Positions 1 through 5,129 are shown, counted from the first letter of the stretch. The stretch is DNA of 5,945 nt from JAAZMA01 sp036720245 (GCA_036720245.1 DAIMNI010000095.1:1-5945), one strand, 5' to 3'. Notes: generated by a model not told the origin, from the sequence alone. Numbers and translations are program-made.

Positions 1-52
1 CTTGTACTTCTAAATATAGCTGTTCTAATAAATCATAAACCTTATCATCCAT
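1..52 (-). CDS. 5' end of a small uncharacterised protein, cut by the window edge
   Basis: Only the first 17 codons are visible, reading MDDKVYDLLEQLYLEVQ and open to the window edge. The start is the ATG at 52-50. It has a good ribosome binding site (AGAGGTGG, about 60-67) at normal spacing and a matching promoter at 88-117. A start four bases further in (48-46) is in another frame and less well placed. The acidic and leucine-rich opening resembles the N-terminus of short clostridial hypothetical proteins that start with MDDK or MEDK and form a helix; this is recollection of a pattern, not a search result. No function can be given. It lies 130 bp downstream of the histidine kinase gene on the same strand and probably forms its own transcription unit. 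Confidence 0.6.
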   Translation of the reverse strand, partial: MDDKVYDLLEQLYLEVQ

Positions 53-87
53 CCCAAAACCACCTCTTCGCGAATAACTTTTATTCT

Positions 88-117
88 ATTATATCATTTG
101 GGGGTTAGTTTATACAA
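88..117 (-). promoter_or_regulatory. Sigma-A-type promoter of the partial gene at 1-52
   Basis: On the minus strand a perfect -10 box TATAAT (93-88) is preceded, after 18 bp, by TTGTAT (117-112), which matches the -35 consensus at four of six positions. It lies about 35 bp before the start codon at 52. Upstream, at 131-146, AAGAAT is repeated with a 10-bp period. Confidence 0.6.
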
Positions 118-182
118 TAGATAATGTGGGAAGAATATTCAAGAATGTCTAGCCCGGCAATAACATACTAAGTTATTTCTGT

Positions 183-1658
183 TCACTCAATAGTCGATGA
201 CTCCCCAGATTCTATCTCAGCAGCTGGAAAAACAATTGTTATACGGGTACCGATATCTACCCTACTTAGTATTTCAAAATAAGCTCCATGGCGTTCAATT
301 ATCCATTTAGCAATTGACAGTCCTAGTCCAGAACCACCTGTTTTCCTTGCTCTAGATTCATCTGAACGATAAAATCGGTCAAATATATGTGGTAAATCCT
401 CGGAGTCTATTCCAATACCACCATCTTGGACTATTATATGGATATGATTTTCTTTCTTAATAATTCTTAAGATAATTTTATTTCCACTTGGTGTGTATTT
501 TATACTGTTGTCTACAAGTATCCGAATAGCTTGTTTAATAAGCTGTTTATCTCCACTAATATAGGCTGGCCTATCTAAATCAATTTCAAAGTTATGGCTT
601 TTATCAATCATTTGTGTTTCCCGTATTATCTCATCTACTACTTCGCATGAGTCAAAGATTTCCTCATGAATTTGGATAGTTTTATTATCACCACGAGCAA
701 GAAAAAGAAGTTCCTCAACCAATTCCTTCATGCTTTCTGCCTCAGATTTGATTGCATCAATTGATTCTTGCATAGTCTTCTCATCATTTTTACCCCAACG
801 GTCTAAAAGATTTGCATACCCTTGTATGACAGATATAGGCGTTCTTAGTTCATGAGATGCATCGGAAACAAATCGCACTTGGGATTGATAGGAATCATTG
901 ATTCGGTTTAACATATCATTTATTGCAGCCGCTAAATCTTTAAGTTCATTTTGAGAACTATCAACAGATATACGGCTGTCAAGTTTATTGGCGTCAATAT
1001 TGCTAATAGCTCCAGCTAAATCCTTAATATAAGCTCCATTTGCCATAGAGGCTACCTCTGCATTGAGATTTCTTGCTGTTTCTGTTAAATCTGACAAAGG
1101 TTTAAGGGTTTTCCTTATCATCTTTGAGCCCTTACCTATATTTCCTATTAGTATCAATGCCTCAAATATCAATATAATAAGGAATAAATATAAAAATAAT
1201 TTCAGGTCAGAATTTAAGGAATATACTATTTTATAGGATGAATCACCAATAGAAAATCCAATAATATACTTAAGAGAATATACTTTATCCAGTAATCTTA
1301 TATTCTCACCTTTCTGGGATATTATGATGTTTCGTTTTGCATTATCGATTTTAATGGGTAAGTTTTTTTGTATTTTAGGGGGAAGTGTAATACCTTTTGT
1401 AGGCTCTTCAGTCATTAATACTTGATAGTTATCTCCATAATGTATGGACTCTAATTCTTTAGGAAATTGTTGTATTATATCTTGAGCTCCTTCTTCCGTT
1501 TTCCACAGAATAACAAAAAAACTCATTAGAAAAATAAGGATATTGATTGCCAAAAACCCTGAAAGCAATCTTCCTATCATTTTTACATTGAGTTTTATTA
1601 CAAGGGATGAACGTATTTTATTAGTTATTTTGGTTGAATTTGCGTCTTTTTTACTCAT
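183..1658 (-). CDS. Membrane sensor histidine kinase (HAMP-HisKA-HATPase), ArlS-like
   Basis: This 491-aa sensor kinase should autophosphorylate on histidine and pass the phosphate to the response regulator encoded just upstream. A short basic cytoplasmic tail (1-30) precedes TM1 (about 31-52), an extracytoplasmic segment of about 100 residues, and TM2 (about 152-173). A HAMP-like linker follows (about 174-255). It is longer than usual, with about 20 extra residues around 198-225 between the HAMP helices. The dimerisation box SHELRTP carries phosphoacceptor H269. The ATP-binding domain shows the N box LVDNSIKYTP (N384), G1 box DGGIGI (412-417; the second residue is usually N or another polar residue), F box IFDRFYR (425-431) and G2 box GGSGLGLSIAK (441-451), so the enzyme looks complete. 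The ATG at 1658 overlaps the regulator gene by 8 bp and has only a weak Shine-Dalgarno sequence, implying coupled translation. The external ligand is unknown. No convincing terminator follows the gene. Confidence 0.95.
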   Translation of the reverse strand: MSKKDANSTKITNKIRSSLVIKLNVKMIGRLLSGFLAINILIFLMSFFVILWKTEEGAQDIIQQFPKELESIHYGDNYQVLMTEEPTKGITLPPKIQKNLPIKIDNAKRNIIISQKGENIRLLDKVYSLKYIIGFSIGDSSYKIVYSLNSDLKLFLYLFLIILIFEALILIGNIGKGSKMIRKTLKPLSDLTETARNLNAEVASMANGAYIKDLAGAISNIDANKLDSRISVDSSQNELKDLAAAINDMLNRINDSYQSQVRFVSDASHELRTPISVIQGYANLLDRWGKNDEKTMQESIDAIKSEAESMKELVEELLFLARGDNKTIQIHEEIFDSCEVVDEIIRETQMIDKSHNFEIDLDRPAYISGDKQLIKQAIRILVDNSIKYTPSGNKIILRIIKKENHIHIIVQDGGIGIDSEDLPHIFDRFYRSDESRARKTGGSGLGLSIAKWIIERHGAYFEILSRVDIGTRITIVFPAAEIESGESSTIE

Positions 1659-2334
1659 CTTTTATTACATACCCCACTCCCCGAACGGTATATATTATTT
1701 TTAATCCAAAGGGTTCTTCAATCTTTGCACGAAGATATCTTATGTATACATCTACTGCATTGGTCCCTCCTGAAAAGTCATAACCCCAAATATGCTCAAG
1801 TATAGTCTCACGGCTCATAACTATATTTTTATTTTCTAAAAGATAATTCAATAAATCAAATTCACGTTTTGTCAAATATACTAAATTATCCTTTACATGA
1901 ACTTCTCGTTTATTAGGATCTAAATGTAAAGGTCCTACAATTAGTTCCTGTGATGTTTCCAATAGATTGCCAGCATCCTTTTTCCTAAGAGCAACCCTAA
2001 TTCTTGCAAGTAATTCCTCTATTGCAAAGGGCTTCGTAATATAATCATCGGCACCTCCATCAAGTCCCGTAACTTTATCTACAACAGCATCTCTAGCAGT
2101 AAGAAGTATGACAGGTAAATCAGAAAATTGTCGAATTCTCCTAAGTACCTCAATTCCATTTAGTCCTGGTAGCATAATATCCAATAGCACCAGATCAAAG
2201 GGGTGGGTTTTAACAAGTTCTAACCCATCCCTTCCATTAAAAGCCTTCTCCACTTCATAGCCTTCATATTTAAGTTCTAATTCAATAAAACGTGCTATCT
2301 TTTCTTCATCTTCAATTATCAGAATTCTCCCCAT
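1651..2334 (-). CDS. OmpR/PhoB-family response regulator, ArlR-like
   Basis: DNA-binding regulator of 227 aa and partner of the kinase encoded next. The receiver domain (1-115) has acidic residues E8 and D9, phosphoacceptor D52 in LLDIMLP, T79 in LLTARD, Y98 and K101 in the KPF motif. The winged-helix effector domain (about 130-227) contains TKREFDLLNYLLENKN, the recognition-helix region with DVYIRYLRAKIE, and the wing TVRGVGYVI. The overall sequence resembles staphylococcal ArlR from memory. I chose the ATG at 2334. A frame-open GTG at 2346 lies inside the Shine-Dalgarno sequence AAAGGTGAG that serves the ATG, so the longer 231-aa version is unlikely. The start overlaps the end of the upstream membrane protein gene by 23 bp, and the end overlaps the kinase gene by 8 bp. 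This is a tightly coupled three-gene operon. Likely targets include its own operon, through the 11-bp repeats at 2957-2978. Confidence 0.95.
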   Translation of the reverse strand: MGRILIIEDEEKIARFIELELKYEGYEVEKAFNGRDGLELVKTHPFDLVLLDIMLPGLNGIEVLRRIRQFSDLPVILLTARDAVVDKVTGLDGGADDYITKPFAIEELLARIRVALRKKDAGNLLETSQELIVGPLHLDPNKREVHVKDNLVYLTKREFDLLNYLLENKNIVMSRETILEHIWGYDFSGGTNAVDVYIRYLRAKIEEPFGLKIIYTVRGVGYVIKDE

Positions 2335-2887
2335 TAGATTTCTCACCTTTGACTTCTTTTTTTATGTTCCCAGCTGCATCAGCAACTGAATCCATGGCAC
2401 GGTTAATATTCTCTTTACCTAATTCAGGACCACTAAACATATATCTATAGCCAAAGAATAGTCCTATAATCATAATAGGAACAGTAATCCAAAACATAAA
2501 TAGTAGAAGAACTACTAATACGGTTACTGGAATTGTAATTATTTTATCTCCGTCTTTTACAACTTCAAAATGGTTCCTATTCCCTTTGTTTATTATCTTG
2601 CCGCACCATCTAAAAAATTTACCCATTAATTCCCTAAAAGATGTACCATCATATGAACTGGTTTCACCTTTCATGGTTTCACTATATTCTCCATTTTTCC
2701 CGTCCTTATGTGAGTTTCTTGAACTGTAAAAGCCTCCTCCTTTAGGTGGTTTAATACGATTTTGTTTTTCAAGATTAATTATAGCTTCAAGTAAGTCGCC
2801 GTTAGTTTCTTCAAGGGCTGCTTTTGCCTCATCATAAGAAATATTTGTTCTTTGACGTAATTGTTCTACCTGCTCTAAAGTAACCAT
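2312..2887 (-). CDS. Membrane protein with UBA/TS-N-like domain and DUF4342 domain
   Basis: Predicted 191-aa protein. Residues 2-42 form a UBA/TS-N-like three-helix domain, like the N-terminus of elongation factor Ts, with the typical pattern RTNISYDEAKAALEETNGD followed by LLEAIINLEK. A glycine-, serine- and lysine-rich linker (about 45-82) follows. A DUF4342-type region (about 83-150) has FEVVKDGDKIITIP leading into a long hydrophobic stretch (about 118-148, one membrane span or a tight hairpin). The charged C-terminal tail is about 40 residues. No signal peptide is visible. The start is the second ATG (2887), eight bases after AGGAGG; the first ATG (2893) sits only two bases after it. It is the first gene of the operon with the response regulator and kinase, which suggests a role as accessory sensor, regulator or output of that system. 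The biochemical function is unknown. The domain assignment is confident and the role is inference. Confidence 0.85.
   Translation of the reverse strand: MVTLEQVEQLRQRTNISYDEAKAALEETNGDLLEAIINLEKQNRIKPPKGGGFYSSRNSHKDGKNGEYSETMKGETSSYDGTSFRELMGKFFRWCGKIINKGNRNHFEVVKDGDKIITIPVTVLVVLLLFMFWITVPIMIIGLFFGYRYMFSGPELGKENINRAMDSVADAAGNIKKEVKGEKSNGENSDN
2342..2350 (-). promoter_or_regulatory. Ribosome binding site that fixes the response regulator start
   Basis: The minus strand reads AAAGGTGAG (2350-2342), seven bases before the ATG at 2334. The competing in-frame GTG (2346-2344) is part of this same motif and has no Shine-Dalgarno sequence of its own, so the ATG is preferred. The site lies within the last codons of the upstream DUF4342 gene. 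Confidence 0.75.
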
Positions 2888-2895
2888 AAACATAA

Positions 2896-2901
2896 CCTCC
2901 T
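2896..2901 (-). promoter_or_regulatory. Ribosome binding site deciding the DUF4342 gene start
   Basis: Perfect AGGAGG on the minus strand (2901-2896). Two in-frame ATGs follow at 2893 and 2887. Spacing is 2 nt to the first and 8 nt to the second, so the second is the functional start and the protein begins MVTLEQ. Confidence 0.8.
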
Positions 2902-2919
2902 GTTATTTAATATAATTTT

Positions 2920-2947
2920 ATTATAACAACAGAAGCTTTGAAAACAA
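2920..2947 (-). promoter_or_regulatory. Extended -10 promoter of the three-gene signalling operon
   Basis: On the minus strand a perfect TATAAT (2925-2920) is preceded by TGT (2928-2926), which makes an extended -10 element (TGnTATAAT). TTGTTT (2947-2942) lies 16 bp upstream as a partial -35 box. Transcription would start near 2913, about 25 bases before the start codon, leaving a short leader that holds the ribosome binding site. The weak -35 box with upstream repeats is typical of an activator-dependent promoter. Confidence 0.65.
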
Positions 2948-2956
2948 TTCAAGAAA

Positions 2957-2978
2957 GATTAAAATTTGATTAAAATTT
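2957..2978. repeat. Two perfect 11-bp direct repeats, likely response-regulator operator
   Basis: GATTAAAATTT occurs twice without a spacer (2957-2967 and 2968-2978). The next 11 bases (2979-2989) match it at only about six positions. The repeats start about 10 bp upstream of the -35 box of the operon promoter. OmpR-family dimers usually bind two direct repeats about one helical turn apart, which fits an 11-bp period. Chance similarity is possible in such AT-rich DNA, so the operator role is inference. Confidence 0.5.
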
Positions 2979-3123
2979 TAAAATAGTTTTTGTTCATTTA
3001 TATAATTATATCATAAAAATTATATTATCAGTATATATTAGTTATGGATTCCAATATTATAATGCCAATCTGTTTCTATGGAATGTAGCAATAATTATGA
3101 TAATATATTATAATCACATAGGA
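2979..3123. other. AT-rich intergenic spacer
   Basis: I see no gene here on either strand. There is a 6-bp inverted pair (ATTCCA at 3048-3053 with TGGAAT at 3079-3084, 25-base loop) that is too weak to name. The spacer separates the terminator of the acetyltransferase module from the operator of the signalling operon. Confidence 0.5.
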
Positions 3124-3126
3124 ATG

Positions 3127-3164
3127 AAAAATAGTAGGCCATATATATAGAAACCTACTATTTT
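3127..3164 (-). terminator. Rho-independent terminator of the acetyltransferase module
   Basis: An 11-bp perfect stem (3128-3138 with 3154-3164, arm CCTACTATTTT) encloses a 15-base AT-rich loop. On the minus strand the second arm runs into five Ts (3131-3127). The hairpin begins inside the TAA stop codon of the acetyltransferase gene (3165-3163). The plus-strand reading also ends in TTTT, so it could work in both directions, although no plus-strand gene needs it. Confidence 0.75.
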
Positions 3165-3708
3165 ATAATTCAAAATACATTAAATGACAGTCATTAACAA
3201 AAGGATCACTTAATGGCAACATATAATCATTGATTTTTTTAAAGCCATTTCTTGAATAAAAATTAACTGCATTAGGAACAGAATACAATATAATAAATTT
3301 AGCCCCTATTACAGTATCAGAAAAATAGTAAATATCAGAAATGACCTTAGCTAAGATATAATCACTTAGGTTAAAAATATCCTCTTCGTCATCGGAATAA
3401 GGTAAACCTTGGTATTTAACATCCATTGCAAAAGTATTAATCTCTATTGCTGGAAAGCCACATATTTTAGGAAAAGCACTATCAGGCTTGTATAATAACA
3501 AAGATGCATTTAAACTATAAAACCCAATAATAATGCTTTCATCTTTATTAACAACTACAGAAGTTACACTGCTACCATCCCCACAAATCTCTTCAGCATT
3601 TTTCAATAAATTATTCAAAGCATCATTGCCACAATCAAAGCCTTCACACATTTTTCTATGTTTACTTGAGAATGGTTCTATTTCTATATTTATTTCATTT
3701 CCATACAT
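3163..3708 (-). CDS. GNAT-family acetyltransferase, possible toxin of a toxin-antitoxin pair
   Basis: 181-aa single-domain GNAT protein, expected to transfer an acetyl group from acetyl-CoA to an amine. Its layout matches toxin-type GNATs such as TacT and AtaT, which acetylate aminoacyl-tRNA. FDCGNDALNNLLKNAEE (24-40) is the typical 'F-x-C/S-G-N' opening helix. GFYSLNASLL (62-71) is a central strand, IEINTFAMDVKYQG (88-101) is the motif A strand, and YSVPNAVNFYSRNGF (142-156) ends in the FY..NGF motif with a likely catalytic Tyr at 151. After YQG the usual R/Q-x-x-G-x-G/A pyrophosphate loop is replaced by an acidic insert, LPYSDDEEDIFNLSDY (102-117), so the CoA loop is atypical. The start codon lies one base after the stop of the small upstream gene (TAATATG), implying translational coupling. 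GNAT membership is confident. The toxin role rests on size, motifs and pairing, and the substrate is unknown. Confidence 0.85.
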   Translation of the reverse strand: MYGNEINIEIEPFSSKHRKMCEGFDCGNDALNNLLKNAEEICGDGSSVTSVVVNKDESIIIGFYSLNASLLLYKPDSAFPKICGFPAIEINTFAMDVKYQGLPYSDDEEDIFNLSDYILAKVISDIYYFSDTVIGAKFIILYSVPNAVNFYSRNGFKKINDYMLPLSDPFVNDCHLMYFEL

Positions 3709-3709
3709 A

Positions 3710-3913
3710 TTACTTGTTGCCCTTTTCTATTTGCTTATTAATTTTTTCAGCTCTTTCTAGAATTTCATTAATTTGTTTATCTTTTTTCTTATTTAGTTGT
3801 TTTTGAAACTTATCTCCGTCTAAGATAACTTTATTATCAACAGGTATTGCTAAAACAGCCATAGCATTCTCCCCCTTCATACTTTTATCCTTTTTCTTGC
3901 TTTCTTTATCCAT
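3710..3913 (-). CDS. Small lysine-rich protein upstream of GNAT, candidate antitoxin
   Basis: 67-aa basic protein starting at the ATG at 3913, seven bases after GGAGG (AAGGAGGG, 3927-3920). The frame stays open upstream to 4054, but that part has no ribosome binding site and does not look coding. The first 17 residues are a lysine-rich, probably disordered tail. A short hydrophobic strand AVLAIPVDNKVIL (about 19-31) follows, then a charged helix to the end (QLNKKKDKQINEILERAEKI and beyond). An internal ATG (M18, 3862) has its own strong Shine-Dalgarno sequence and would give a 50-aa form. No ribbon-helix-helix, helix-turn-helix or other known antitoxin fold is recognisable. Position, small size and the one-base gap to the acetyltransferase make it a candidate antitoxin that could wrap the enzyme with its C-terminal helix. 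That role is inferred from context. Confidence 0.7.
   Translation of the reverse strand: MDKESKKKDKSMKGENAMAVLAIPVDNKVILDGDKFQKQLNKKKDKQINEILERAEKINKQIEKGNK
3869..3875 (-). promoter_or_regulatory. Internal ribosome binding site for a shorter antitoxin form
   Basis: Inside the small gene the minus strand reads GGGGGAG (3875-3869), six bases before the in-frame ATG at 3862. This would start a 50-aa protein (MAVLAIPV...) that keeps the hydrophobic strand and the C-terminal helix but drops the basic tail. Either start, or both, may be used. Confidence 0.45.
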
Positions 3914-3927
3914 ATTATACCCTCCTT

Positions 3928-4281
3928 GTCCTAAAAATACAACTTTGTTTAAACCCTTATAGACCCTGTACAGTATATTATGCCTAAAAACAGAGTTTAG
4001 AATACATAAAGGTTCAAGGATAGAATGACAGATACTATGCTTAGAAAGCAACAATAATAAGAAAATATAATCCTAAGTCCAATCCCTTAAATCAATGTCC
4101 AATAGAGGAGGTGTACCTTGAAAAGGCCATCCCCATAATTTCATAGAAGTGGTCTTTAATTTTTTCAAAATCTAAATATAATTCTAATAGTTGGTATTTG
4201 ATTACTACAAAAATTTTATAATCTTTATCCTTCTTTTAGAAAATAAAATGGAGCAAAACGAATCATCCTCGCTAATCCAAA
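3928..4281. other. Non-coding spacer between the two toxin-antitoxin-like modules
   Basis: This roughly 350-bp stretch should hold the promoter of the small-protein/GNAT pair, but I found no well-spaced -35/-10 pair. An 8-bp palindrome CTGTACAG (3966-3973), about 50 bp before the start at 3913, may be an operator. A minus-strand open fragment (4092-4235) is listed separately. On the plus strand GAGGAGGTGTACC (4107-4119) is followed by TTG and five sense codons before a stop; this resembles a gene start but leads nowhere. No terminator is evident after the HepT gene. Confidence 0.45.
4092..4235 (-). pseudogene. Possible decayed gene fragment without a start codon
   Basis: A 47-codon open stretch on the minus strand runs from just after a TAA (4238-4236) to a TGA (4094-4092). 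It reads KKDKDYKIFVVIKY, then a helix-like LLELYLDFEKIKDHFYEIMG, and ends AFSRYTSSIGH. The composition looks protein-like, but the only ATG codons lie deep inside (codons 34 and 36) and no ribosome binding site precedes it. It may be the 3' remnant of a lost gene of the island, or a chance open frame in AT-rich DNA. I do not recognise a family. Confidence 0.25.
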
Positions 4282-4695
4282 TCATACATATTCTATTGCT
4301 ATATTTCTGAAATCTTCCATATCTTTTAGATTATTATTTAATATATCATATACTATTTCTCTATCTAAATTTATATAATCATGTACTAATATATTCCTAA
4401 ATCCAGCCATATTAGATAAACTTTTCTTTAAATCACTATCTATTATTTTATTTTCAAATAAGATTTCAAATATTTCCCTATTGCTATTTGGCTTTCTATA
4501 TCCCATATCAGAAATAATATGATTTGCAATATCTATAACACATTCTATAGATAAATGCAAAAACCTTTCGGTGGAACCATATATTAATGGATCAAGTAAA
4601 TATTCCTCTTTTGAATATTTGCCCATTTCATGCAAAAACTTAATATATTCGTCTAATTTGCTTATTCTAGATAAAACAACCTCTCTATTCACCAT
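4282..4695 (-). CDS. hepT: HepT-like HEPN ribonuclease toxin (DUF86)
   Basis: 137-aa all-helical HEPN protein of the HepT (DUF86) family, the RNase toxin of HepT/MntA modules. The catalytic motif R-x4-H-x-Y is complete: FRNILVHDY gives R100, H105 and Y107. Other family signatures are ISKLDEYIKFLHEM near the N-terminus, the helix STERFLHLSIECVIDIANHII (about 41-61) and the C-terminal helix with LKDMEDFRNIA. Length is normal for the family. The start at 4695 is 12 bp after the stop of the nucleotidyltransferase gene, preceded by AGGGG. In the studied Shewanella pair the antitoxin MntA transfers AMP to the Tyr of this motif and silences the RNase; Y107 would be that target here. Antitoxin-first order matches the family. 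The native RNA target is not visible from sequence. Confidence 0.92.
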   Translation of the reverse strand: MVNREVVLSRISKLDEYIKFLHEMGKYSKEEYLLDPLIYGSTERFLHLSIECVIDIANHIISDMGYRKPNSNREIFEILFENKIIDSDLKKSLSNMAGFRNILVHDYINLDREIVYDILNNNLKDMEDFRNIAIEYV

Positions 4696-4707
4696 AATTA
4701 CACACCC

Positions 4708-5129
4708 CTATTTCCTGGACCCTAACATTTGTTTATTATAATAATCACTATAATATTGAAAATCAAAATATTCCCTAAGCACTAAAGATTCAAAGGAAAT
4801 TCTATCATCGCTATCCTTAATAACTTTTCCTTCATATATAATTTTATATTTCAAAAATATAGAATCTACATTTAGAAATACAATATCCACATCCTTTTTA
4901 AATATGGATTTTCCCAATTCTATTAAATTACCTCTCATGAATATTTCTGATTTTTTATCTANNNNNNNNNNATTCCTGTTAAGTCTGGCATAATAGCAAT
5001 ATCTATATCACTATTTTCATTTTGTTCTCCCCGTGCATAAGAACCAAAAATATAAGCAAAATTTACCTTACAAATTTTCTCTGTTTCTTTTAGAAATATA
5101 TTAATTTTTCTTTTTAATGCACTATCCAT
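4708..5129 (-). CDS. mntA: MntA-type minimal nucleotidyltransferase antitoxin, interrupted by an assembly gap
   Basis: The gene starts at ATG 5129 (Shine-Dalgarno AGGTGAG, about 5139-5133). It reads about 52 codons to the N run at 4972 and resumes after it in a frame that ends at 4708. The N-terminal part has FAYIFGSYARGEQNENSDID, which contains the exact GSx10DxD nucleotidyltransferase motif (G29, S30, D41, D43). After the gap, LIELGKSIFKKDVDIVFLN supplies the third acidic residue of the fold, and the tail has SFESLVLREYFDF as in other MntA proteins. The ten Ns as written put the two halves out of frame (a TAG would follow). A true gap of 2, 5, 8 or 11 bases would join them, and 8-11 fits family spacing. 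I therefore read it as one intact antitoxin of about 140 aa, not two fragments. It should AMPylate and inactivate the HepT encoded 12 bp downstream. Confidence 0.85.
4962..4971. other. Assembly gap (10 Ns) inside mntA
   Basis: Ten unknown bases, probably a placeholder of arbitrary length. Frame arithmetic on the flanking coding sequence requires a true length of 3k+2 bases. An ATG-initiated gene call limited to 4708-4938 would lose the catalytic GSx10DxD half of the protein. Confidence 0.95.

Noticed and set aside
159..177. Hairpin AATAAC/GTTATT after the kinase gene as terminator
   Set aside because: Only six A/T-rich pairs and no run of Ts on the minus strand; too weak to call.
3533..3760. 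75-codon plus-strand open frame
   Set aside because: It is antisense to the acetyltransferase gene, lacks a ribosome binding site, and has a low-complexity hydrophobic end.
3914..4054. 47-residue N-terminal extension of the small lysine-rich protein
   Set aside because: No ribosome binding site at its ATG, no protein-like pattern, and a strong AAGGAGGG stands before the downstream ATG at 3913.
4107..4137. Plus-strand GAGGAGG followed by TTG as a gene start
   Set aside because: The frame stops after six codons; at most it is debris of a lost gene.
4249..4311. 20-codon plus-strand frame starting MEQNESSS
   Set aside because: No Shine-Dalgarno sequence, overlaps the 3' end of hepT in antisense, and has no recognisable feature.
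4708..4938. Stand-alone 76-aa protein starting at the ATG at 4938
   Set aside because: The frame is open upstream to the N gap, and the sequence beyond it supplies the missing N-terminal half of a nucleotidyltransferase.
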